From DYJK01 sp040755055 (GTDB taxonomy: Bacteria > Bacteroidota > Ignavibacteria > Ignavibacteriales > Melioribacteraceae), in NCBI GenBank assembly GCA_040755055.1, contig JBFMBS010000014.1:36131-100130 (forward strand): 64,000 nucleotides of DNA, read 5' to 3'. Positions 17,261-24,486 of the stretch are shown piece after piece. Below the pieces are notes generated by a model. The model saw nothing but the letters and a program-made list of their open reading frames with translations. It was not told the origin of the DNA and ran no database searches. Position numbers and translations under genes: made by a program. Positions within the stretch are counted from its first letter, which is position 1, and every line of letters begins with the position of its first letter.

Positions 17261-19540
17261 GTGTTGACTACAGTGGGAAATAACAACAGTAAGACTCTAA
17301 CCGGTACTAAAACGTTCAATAAAACTATAGAATTAAAGCTTAAAGAATATATTAAGGAGGAAAACAAACGGTTAGTAATCGGTCCTTTTCAATCATTAGC
17401 AAAGTTTACTGCCTTTTCGGGTATAGTATCCCTCATATTTGAAGTTCGATTTTTTACACAGCATAGTGTAGAAGTTTATATTTCGAGACTTGCATCGGTA
17501 TTAATTGCTTTCCTATTACTTGTGCTATCAAATTCGAGATTCGGCAAGAAACACCCGGTACTATTAATACATGTTCTATTAATTTCTATTGTTGCTACTT
17601 TTGGCTTGATGATATATCTATACCCTAACACACTTATTTTTAATTCTCATATTATTAGTCTTATCATTTTTACTGCTGCCTTATTCTTAAGCTGGGAAGT
17701 TTCAAATCAAATAGTTGTTGCCATTTATTACAACATGGTTTTTGCCGCATCAATATTGTTTAATCAAAAAACCGTTTACATGCTGCCTAACATGATTGAA
17801 TCGGTAATTCTCGTTCTTGTGATTAGTGTTATGGCAATAGTAGCAAGTTATATTAATTACCGTTTAAGACACGAATCGCTGATGAAGGGTTATGAAGTTG
17901 CTTTATCGGAGAAGAAGTTTAGAAATATTTTCGAGAATTCCGCTGAAGGTGTTTTCCAGATGTCGAACAAAGGAAAGTTTCTTACCGTTAACCCGGCATT
18001 GGTAAAAATGCATGGTTACTCTAATGAAGAAGAGATGATGAGACTAAATATGATCAATGATCTCTTTGTAAGGCAATCTGATTGGGAATTGCTCTCCAAG
18101 CTGCTTGAAAAACAAGGTAAAGTAAGAAATTACAGAGTGCAATTTCGTAAGAAAGACGGTTCTGAAATTACAGTTAGGATGAATGTCCGTATTAATATTG
18201 AAGAAGATGAAACGATGCTCTACGAAGGAAGTCTCCAGGATATTACGCAGCAAGTACAAGCCGAAAATGAAAGGCAGAAGGCTTTAGAGGCATTACGTCA
18301 AGAAAAACTAAAAGCAGATACCGCTGCCAAAAAAGCGCAGCAAGAAAGTAACTACAAAACCAAGTTTCTCGCTAACATGAGTCATGAAGTCCGTACCCCG
18401 ATGAACTCCGTCATGGGATTTTTAACACTTATAGAAAATGATCTTTTTGAGAATACAGACGAACTTAAAAGTTTTGCACGCGATGCCAGATTTGCTGCTG
18501 AATCTCTTTTGGATATCATCAATAATATACTTGATATTTCTAAAATCGAAGCCGGTAAAATGGAACTTGACGAAGTTGAATTCGATATTAGAAATGAAGT
18601 CCATCGTGTGATGTCTATAATAAATCAAACTGCGAAACAGAAATCTTTGACCGTTGAAGAATCTATTGATGAAAATATCCCGAACGTTTTAGTAGGCGAC
18701 CCAACAAGGTATCGTCAAATAATTCTAAATCTGCTTAGCAACGCAGTTAAATTCACAGAGTTCGGCAAAATTTCCCTTTCTGTAAAGTTGAACGCAAAGA
18801 CTGAAAATTATGCAGAGCTTTTAACAACGGTTGAAGATACCGGTCATGGCATACCGAGTGAAAAACTGCAGCTGCTTTTTGAACCGTATGTTCAAGTTAA
18901 AAGCAAGAAAGGTAAAAAAGAAGGAACCGGTTTAGGATTAGTAATTTCGAAAGAATTTATTAAACTGATGCACGGTGATATAAAAGTCGAAAGTAAAGTT
19001 GGCGTTGGTAGTAAATTTATTTTTACGGTTAAAATGAGACTCCAAAACAGCGAAAGTTTTGAGAAATTATCCCAGGAAATGCCATCAGCAGTTGAAGCGG
19101 TTTCGGATAACGGTTTTGATGAAACCGTTGCCGAAAAACCGGAAGTAAGTAAAACTGTTGAATTAAAGAAACGAATTCTTTTAGTTGAAGATAACCCGAT
19201 AAGTCAAAATTTAGAAATGAAAATATTAAGAGAAGTTGGTTACGATGTTGAAGCAGTTTCCAACGGACATGAAGCTATAGAGGCAATTAAATCCGGCACA
19301 TTTGATATCGCTTTAATGGATGTTGAAATGACCGACATGGACGGTATTACCGCTACCAAAAAAGTGAGAGAGTTAACCGGTAAAGTCGGGACATTGCCAA
19401 TTATAGCCGTTACTGCACATTCAAGCATGAAAGACCGTGAAAAATGTTTAGCCGCCGGTATGGATGATTATATTGCTAAACCAATCAATATACATTTTCT
19501 TAAACTTACTATTGATCAATGGTTAAACACTAACCGCTGA
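17261..19540 (+). CDS. Hybrid sensor histidine kinase (membrane-PAS-HisKA-HATPase-REC)
   Basis: The 759-residue protein has about five or six membrane helices (about 48-198), a PAS domain (about 215-330), a coiled coil, HisKA with His375 in NMSHEVRTPMNS, HATPase (N box NLLSNAVKF, G boxes EDTGHGIP and GTGLGL) and a C-terminal receiver (about 637-757) with Asp687 in LMDVEM and Lys740. No output domain is present, so the signal must pass to an unlinked partner. There is no ATG at the N-terminus; GTG at 17261 is used, and TTG 17264 or GTG 17273 are alternatives. It stands alone, with no regulator gene next to it. Confidence 0.9.
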   Translation: MLTTVGNNNSKTLTGTKTFNKTIELKLKEYIKEENKRLVIGPFQSLAKFTAFSGIVSLIFEVRFFTQHSVEVYISRLASVLIAFLLLVLSNSRFGKKHPVLLIHVLLISIVATFGLMIYLYPNTLIFNSHIISLIIFTAALFLSWEVSNQIVVAIYYNMVFAASILFNQKTVYMLPNMIESVILVLVISVMAIVASYINYRLRHESLMKGYEVALSEKKFRNIFENSAEGVFQMSNKGKFLTVNPALVKMHGYSNEEEMMRLNMINDLFVRQSDWELLSKLLEKQGKVRNYRVQFRKKDGSEITVRMNVRINIEEDETMLYEGSLQDITQQVQAENERQKALEALRQEKLKADTAAKKAQQESNYKTKFLANMSHEVRTPMNSVMGFLTLIENDLFENTDELKSFARDARFAAESLLDIINNILDISKIEAGKMELDEVEFDIRNEVHRVMSIINQTAKQKSLTVEESIDENIPNVLVGDPTRYRQIILNLLSNAVKFTEFGKISLSVKLNAKTENYAELLTTVEDTGHGIPSEKLQLLFEPYVQVKSKKGKKEGTGLGLVISKEFIKLMHGDIKVESKVGVGSKFIFTVKMRLQNSESFEKLSQEMPSAVEAVSDNGFDETVAEKPEVSKTVELKKRILLVEDNPISQNLEMKILREVGYDVEAVSNGHEAIEAIKSGTFDIALMDVEMTDMDGITATKKVRELTGKVGTLPIIAVTAHSSMKDREKCLAAGMDDYIAKPINIHFLKLTIDQWLNTNR

Positions 19541-19785
19541 TTTCATAACTGTCCCAAACTTTTCTCTTGTATTCTGATTAATTCAAGTAATAATTTGTAA
19601 TTACGGTAATAGTACTATACAGAGGTTCAACTTGTAAATTACTTAAGTCTTTTTGAGGATAACCGATTTTACAAGATTTTTAATCATGTCAATAAAGTTT
19701 AGGGCGATAGTGGCTGATTTACATTTTTTACCTGAGGTTCTTTTTATAAATTTGTGCCACACTTTAAACAAATCTTGGAATAAAT

Positions 19786-21000
19786 ATGCTATCACAAGAC
19801 TATATAGCACTCGAAGAAAAATATGGTGCTCATAATTATCATCCGCTGCCGGTTGTACTTGCAAAAGGAGAGGGAGTTTTCTTATGGGATGTTGAAGGAA
19901 AAAGGTATTACGATTTTCTTTCGGCATATTCTGCTGTCAATCAAGGGCATTGTCACCCTAAAATAATTAATACGATTACCGAACAAGCAAAAGAATTAAC
20001 ACTTACCTCCCGAGCGTTTTATAATAACAAACTCGGTCCATATGAAAAATACATCACGGAATTTTTTGGTTATGATAAAGTGTTACCCATGAATTCCGGT
20101 GCTGAAGCAGATGAAACAGCATTAAAACTTTGTAGGCGCTGGGCTTATGATAAAAAGGGAATCCCGGAAAATGAAGCAAAAATAATTGTTTGTCTTGGCA
20201 ACTTTCATGGTAGAACAATTACTGTTATCTCGATGTCGAACGATCCGGACTCTTACAAAGGATTTGGTCCTTATACGCCGGGATTTATAAAGATTCCTTA
20301 TAATGATCTTAATGAACTTGAAAAAGCATTGCAAGACCCTAACGTTGCCGGATTTTTGGTTGAACCGATACAAGGAGAAGCCGGGGTTGTAGTGCCCGAT
20401 GAAGGTTATATTTCCAAAGCATATAAGATGTGCAAAGAAAAAAATGTTTTGTTTATTGCCGATGAAGTTCAAACCGGTCTCGCACGTACCGGTAAAATGC
20501 TTGCTTGTGAACATGAGAATGTTAGACCCGATATTTTAATTCTTGGTAAAGCGCTCTCCGGCGGAACAATGCCTATCTCTGCCGTACTTGCAGATGATGA
20601 AATTATGCTCGTAATTAAACCCGGCGAACATGGTTCAACATTCGGCGGAAATCCATTGGCATGCGCAGTTGCTGTTTCTGCATTACAAGTATTAAAAGAT
20701 GAAAAACTTGCCGAGAATTCAGAAAGACTTGGTAAAATTTTCCGCGATGAACTTGGTAAAATAAAATCCGGAATGATCGAGCTTATCCGCGGTAAAGGTT
20801 TATTGAATGCTATTGTGATAAAGCCGAGCAACGGAAAAGAAGCATGGGATGTATGTTTACTAATGAAAGAGAACGGTTTGCTTGCAAAACCAACACACCG
20901 TCATATAATTCGTTTTGCACCACCTCTTGTTATTACAGAAGAACAGATTCACGAAGCAGTAGGAATTATTGGACAATCTCTTTTGGAAATAAATAACTAA
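19786..21000 (+). CDS. rocD: Ornithine-oxo-acid aminotransferase
   Basis: The 404-residue class III PLP aminotransferase starts EEKYGAHNYHPLPVVL, the usual start of ornithine aminotransferases, and keeps YSAVNQGHCHPKI, PMNSGAEADETALKL, FHGRTI, ADEVQTGLARTGK and the PLP lysine in LILGKALSGG. It converts ornithine and 2-oxoglutarate to glutamate semialdehyde and glutamate. It is followed by a 23-bp hairpin and then the YjbQ gene. Confidence 0.92.
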   Translation: MLSQDYIALEEKYGAHNYHPLPVVLAKGEGVFLWDVEGKRYYDFLSAYSAVNQGHCHPKIINTITEQAKELTLTSRAFYNNKLGPYEKYITEFFGYDKVLPMNSGAEADETALKLCRRWAYDKKGIPENEAKIIVCLGNFHGRTITVISMSNDPDSYKGFGPYTPGFIKIPYNDLNELEKALQDPNVAGFLVEPIQGEAGVVVPDEGYISKAYKMCKEKNVLFIADEVQTGLARTGKMLACEHENVRPDILILGKALSGGTMPISAVLADDEIMLVIKPGEHGSTFGGNPLACAVAVSALQVLKDEKLAENSERLGKIFRDELGKIKSGMIELIRGKGLLNAIVIKPSNGKEAWDVCLLMKENGLLAKPTHRHIIRFAPPLVITEEQIHEAVGIIGQSLLEINN

Positions 21001-21008
21001 TTGTTTTC

Positions 21009-21031
21009 AACCGCAGAATAACCTTGCGGTT
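21009..21031 (+). terminator. Weak hairpin after rocD
   Basis: A 7-bp stem, AACCGCA with TGCGGTT, encloses a 9-nt loop just after the stop codon. It is followed by a T/A-rich run with no strict T-tract, so it may be a weak terminator or a stability hairpin. Confidence 0.35.
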
Positions 21032-21049
21032 CAAATATTTTAAATTACA

Positions 21050-21469
21050 ATGGAAATAAAAACATTAACACTTACAATTTCTACTAAAGGGCATAATCAG
21101 ATAATCGATATTACTCAAAATGTACAAGATGCCGTGAGTAAATCAGGTATGAAAGAAGGCAGCGCATTAATATTTGTCCCGGGTTCAACTGCCGGTATTA
21201 CTTCTATAGAATATGAGCCGGGATTGATTAAAGATATCGATGCATTTTACGAACAGCTTATTCCTTCGGACAAAAACTATTATCATAATGAAACGTGGAA
21301 TGATAAAAATGGTTATGCGCATATAAGAGCTGCATTGCAAGGGGCTTCTTTTACGGTACCTTTTAAAGGTGCAAAATTACTTCTTGGAACCTGGCAGCAA
21401 ATTGTTGTTATCGATTTTGATAATCGTTCCAGGAATAGAAATATCATTGTTCAACTTACCGGGAAGTAA
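21050..21469 (+). CDS. YjbQ/UPF0047 family protein
   Basis: The 139-residue protein matches YjbQ: IIDITQNVQDAVSKSGMKEG, VPGSTAGITSIEYEPG, a HNETWNDKNGYAHIRAALQG segment with the family histidines, and GTWQQIVVIDFDNR near the end. The family is annotated as a secondary thiamine-phosphate synthase, by multicopy rescue, with an uncertain true role. Its stop is 2 bp before the next ATG, which implies co-expression with the nuclease and LOG genes. Confidence 0.92.
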   Translation: MEIKTLTLTISTKGHNQIIDITQNVQDAVSKSGMKEGSALIFVPGSTAGITSIEYEPGLIKDIDAFYEQLIPSDKNYYHNETWNDKNGYAHIRAALQGASFTVPFKGAKLLLGTWQQIVVIDFDNRSRNRNIIVQLTGK

Positions 21470-21471
21470 TT

Positions 21472-22284
21472 ATGAAAATTTTTAATAAGCTGTTTATTAT
21501 CTTTTTCATTCCGCTTGCAATTTTTAGCTGGGGAGATAAGGGACATAAAAAAATAACTGAGCTGGCTTTTAAAATGCTTCCGGCAGAAATTGGTTTTACT
21601 GAAGCATTGAAAAAAGAAATCGTTGAACATTCTGTTGATCCGGATTACAGAAAGAAAGAAGATCCATCCGAGCCAAACAAACATTTTATCGATATCGATT
21701 TTTATAAAGAATTTCTTGATGGTCAAATGATTAAGTCGCATGATTCATTGTTAACTATTTACCCTGATAGTATAGTAACTAAGATGGGAATGCTGCCCTG
21801 GGCAACATTAAATACCTTCGATAAACTTGTGGGTGCGTTTAAATCGAAAGATATTGGTAAAATTACTCTCTATGTATCCGACCTTGCTCATTATGTCGGG
21901 GATGGGCATCAACCATTGCATACAACCTTAAATTATAACGGTCAATTAACATCCCAGAAGGGAATCCATTTCCGTTATGAGATAGAGATGTTTGATAAAA
22001 ACATAAATGTATTTGATAAAAAGTTTTTAGAGTTGAAACCGGTTTATGTTAACAACAAACTCGATTATATATTTGACTACATAACTGAATCGAACTCATT
22101 TGTTGATATAATATTATCAGCCGATAAATTTGCTTACAAGAAATCAAAGAATGTTTTTGATGATGAATATTACCGTTTACTTTGGTTCAGGGCAAAATAT
22201 TTAACCATTGATCAGGTAAATTCATCAGCGTTTGCACTCGCTTCATTAATTTACACTGCGTGGCTTGATTCCGGCAAACCGTAA
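21472..22284 (+). CDS. Secreted S1/P1-type nuclease
   Basis: The 270-residue protein carries a signal peptide whose predicted cleavage after FS would expose Trp at the N-terminus of WGDKGHKKI. In this family the N-terminal Trp and nearby His bind zinc. DLAHYVGDGHQPLHTT and GIHFRYEIEMF supply the other zinc ligands. Likely substrates are single-stranded nucleic acids or 3'-nucleotides in the periplasm or outside the cell. It sits between the YjbQ and LOG genes with spacings of 2 and 10 bp. Confidence 0.88.
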   Translation: MKIFNKLFIIFFIPLAIFSWGDKGHKKITELAFKMLPAEIGFTEALKKEIVEHSVDPDYRKKEDPSEPNKHFIDIDFYKEFLDGQMIKSHDSLLTIYPDSIVTKMGMLPWATLNTFDKLVGAFKSKDIGKITLYVSDLAHYVGDGHQPLHTTLNYNGQLTSQKGIHFRYEIEMFDKNINVFDKKFLELKPVYVNNKLDYIFDYITESNSFVDIILSADKFAYKKSKNVFDDEYYRLLWFRAKYLTIDQVNSSAFALASLIYTAWLDSGKP

Positions 22285-22294
22285 AGAGTGAGCT

Positions 22295-22828
22295 ATGGGA
22301 CAAAAATTCGTAACTGTATTCGGCAGTTCTATTCCAAAACCGGGTGAAGAGGAATATGAAATTGCTTACAAACTCGGTTCCTATCTCGGAAAAAACGGGA
22401 TCAATGTTTGTTCCGGCGGATTTCAAGGTGTTATGGATGCTGTTTCAAGAGGCGCTGTTGAAAATAATGCTCACGCCGTTGGTGTTACATTAGATATTTA
22501 TAATGTACAGCCGAGCAAGTATTTAACAAAGGAAATTCGCTGCCATACTTTGTTCGATCGTTTATCAAACTTAGTTGAAATTGGAAATGCTTACATTGTT
22601 TTGCAAGGCGGTACCGGTACGATGCTTGAACTTGCTTTAGTTTGGGAATTTATGAACAAGAATATGATTACTGAAAAACCTTTTGCTTGTCATGGTACTT
22701 TGTGGAAAAATATTGTTGATAGTATGGAAAAGCAAATACTTGCCGAAAAAAGAAAAAATGGTTTGATCCAATGTTTTGATGATATTTATGATTGCGCCGA
22801 TTATATAATTCAAAAACTAAATCAGTAG
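22295..22828 (+). CDS. LOG-family (TIGR00725-like) nucleotide-binding protein
   Basis: The 177-residue Rossmann-like protein starts TVFGSSIPKPGEEEYEIAYKLG, has VCSGGFQGVMDAVSRGA, and VLQGGTGTMLELALVWEF in place of the usual PGGxGTxxE. In LOG proteins this motif belongs to cytokinin-nucleoside phosphoribohydrolase activity on AMP-like nucleotides. The Pro to Gln change is mild. It is the last gene of the rocD-side cluster. Confidence 0.85.
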   Translation: MGQKFVTVFGSSIPKPGEEEYEIAYKLGSYLGKNGINVCSGGFQGVMDAVSRGAVENNAHAVGVTLDIYNVQPSKYLTKEIRCHTLFDRLSNLVEIGNAYIVLQGGTGTMLELALVWEFMNKNMITEKPFACHGTLWKNIVDSMEKQILAEKRKNGLIQCFDDIYDCADYIIQKLNQ

Positions 22829-22989
22829 GTCATCCACTGAAAGTACGCATTTTAATAACACCCAGATTTATCGAGACTGTGTTATAATTCAAAATCAAAA
22901 AAACGAACTCACCTCTGAAACAAGAGTCTGTTGAAAACTCTCAGTGTTCTCCCGCGACTTCTACGCTAACTCTGCGGTTAAAAGTTTTT

Positions 22990-23033
22990 CACGCAAAGAT
23001 CGCAAAGAAACCGCGAAGGTCGCAAAGAAAGGG
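22990..23033. repeat. Dispersed CGCAAAG repeat, copy 1
   Basis: The stretch reads as several imperfect copies of a short unit ending in CGCAAAG (CACGCAAAGATCGCAAAG, then GAAGGTCGCAAAG). Related copies lie at 34749-34790 and 36731-36803. It is non-coding and sits in the 383-bp gap after the LOG gene. Confidence 0.75.
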
Positions 23034-23052
23034 ACAACTTTTTAAGTTATGC

Positions 23053-23160
23053 AACTCACTCACAAGTTCGCGGCGAACCTCTCTTAAAAAGGGAAGGACA
23101 TCAAAAACAAAAGAAATTTGCCCCTTCTCTTCCCAAGAGAAGGGATCGGAGGATGAGTTC
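23053..23160. repeat. Palindrome-ended repeat unit, likely a shortened relative of the metH insert ends
   Basis: The unit begins AACTCA and ends TGAGTT, as short inverted ends. It holds two hairpin-like segments, CCTCTCTTAAAAAGGGAAGG and CCCTTCTCTTCCCAAGAGAAGGG. The same style of C/G-rich palindrome with an AAG or AAA centre borders the DUF559 insert in metH. No reading frame lies between the two hairpins here. The rest of the 22829-23211 gap, outside this unit and the CGCAAAG repeat, holds nothing recognisable. Confidence 0.55.
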
Positions 23161-23211
23161 AAATGTTTATCTATAATTTTCACACAACCTCTATCGGGGT
23201 GGGTTTTTCAG

Positions 23212-24273
23212 TTATTCATTAATTTTTTCTGTAACTAATTCCCAGATTTTTTCTACGCCCAATTCTTTAATACATTTAAATTTAATATCAGTTCTGCTGC
23301 AAGTTAGCGGTTTTGGCGAGTAGTAAAAACAAGGTGAACATTCCAATTCAAGTGATGCTATAGAGTAATTGGTTTGCCATGGGTGGATATAATTTTTATT
23401 TGTGGGACCGATGATAGCAACTATATTTAATTTCAGGGCAGCAGCAACATGCATTAGAGAAGAATCATTTGATACGAAAACCTTACACTGCTGCATAACG
23501 GCAGCTGCATCAAGAAGTGAATTGGTTTCTACCTCAATGCATCGATCGGAATTTGTTAATGATTTAATTTCATCTTTCAAATATTTCTCTTCCGGACCGC
23601 CAAACAGTAATACATAAGCATTCTTTTCTTTAATCAGTTTATTAGCCAGCTCTGCAAATTTGAAAGTTTCCCAGCGTCTTTTATCATGGTTCTTCAGCAT
23701 TGAACAGCCGGCATGAAAGCCGATTGTTAAATCTTCATCTGCAATGTTTTGATCTTTAAAAAATTTATCTGCTGCTTTATAATTTTCATCTTTAAGTATT
23801 ATTTCTAGTGGGTCTATCCGATCATTACTTTTGCCGGTTACCAATTCACATAGTTTAATATTCTCTTCAACGTTATGGAGCTCGTCATTTTCTTGAACGG
23901 CGAGGTTGTTCAGCCATCCAAGGTTTAGGAAATCCTTCCTTAAATACTTTATAGCGGCACGTTTTTCTGCACCGATTATAAAATTAATTAAGTTATACTC
24001 TTTTCTGTTTGAAGGATAAACATTAATTGAAGCATCGTATTTCTTTCTAAGCTTAAGAACAAACAACAAAGATTTAATTTTCGGCGAGTTCAAAAAATCA
24101 TGGTATAACACTTTATTGATGTAAGGCAAGTTGCTGTAAATATCCTTAACTCCTTTGAACATCACGAGAGCATCAATTTGCGATTCAGGGAATTCTTCTT
24201 TCAATTTTTTAAGGGCGGGTGTGAACATCAATGCATCGCCAATACCGGATAATGCAATTAAAAGTATTCGCAT
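23212..24273 (-). CDS. Glycosyltransferase family 9 (heptosyltransferase-like)
   Basis: The 353-residue protein begins MRILLIALSGIGDALMFTPALKKL, the GT9 N-terminal motif, and has IGFHAGCSMLKNHDKRRW, VLLFGGPEEKYL and KVFVSNDSSLMHVAAAL, with the sugar-nucleotide site and the conserved NDSGLMH-like motif. It probably adds heptose or another sugar to LPS core or another surface glycan at the inner face of the inner membrane. Confidence 0.9.
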   Translation of the reverse strand: MRILLIALSGIGDALMFTPALKKLKEEFPESQIDALVMFKGVKDIYSNLPYINKVLYHDFLNSPKIKSLLFVLKLRKKYDASINVYPSNRKEYNLINFIIGAEKRAAIKYLRKDFLNLGWLNNLAVQENDELHNVEENIKLCELVTGKSNDRIDPLEIILKDENYKAADKFFKDQNIADEDLTIGFHAGCSMLKNHDKRRWETFKFAELANKLIKEKNAYVLLFGGPEEKYLKDEIKSLTNSDRCIEVETNSLLDAAAVMQQCKVFVSNDSSLMHVAAALKLNIVAIIGPTNKNYIHPWQTNYSIASLELECSPCFYYSPKPLTCSRTDIKFKCIKELGVEKIWELVTEKINE

Positions 24274-24300
24274 GTTAAAAGAATATTGATTAAAAAAATA

Positions 24301-24471
24301 GAGGCTGGCTCATAAGTAAAATTTCAAATAAAAAACTTGCTTGCAGCAAGCAAGTCTGCGAAAACCTGACTGCCGTCAGGCAAGTTCTGTTTGAATCAGA
24401 TTTTATCCGCGTGCTATTCTTTTCACATAGTGATGGCTATGCCAAAAAAGATATACTTATGAGACAGCCTC
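24301..24471. mobile_element. MITE-like element with 18-bp terminal inverted repeats
   Basis: The left end GAGGCTGGCTCATAAGTA (24301-24318) and the reverse complement of the right end (24454-24471) differ at one base of 18. The 171-bp unit has no reading frame. It contains an inner 10-bp inverted repeat ACTTGCTTGC/GCAAGCAAGT (24335-24355) and a second hairpin CCTGAC/GTCAGG. The GAGGCTGTCTCA-like end resembles transposon ends. A clear target-site duplication was not seen. It fills most of the gap between the GT9 and DUF2723 genes. Confidence 0.7.
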
Positions 24472-24486
24472 CTTATGATGTAAAAC

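Noticed and set aside
20122..20831. Antisense open frames opposite rocD
   Set aside because: They follow the codon pattern of the aminotransferase gene on the other strand and lack ribosome sites.
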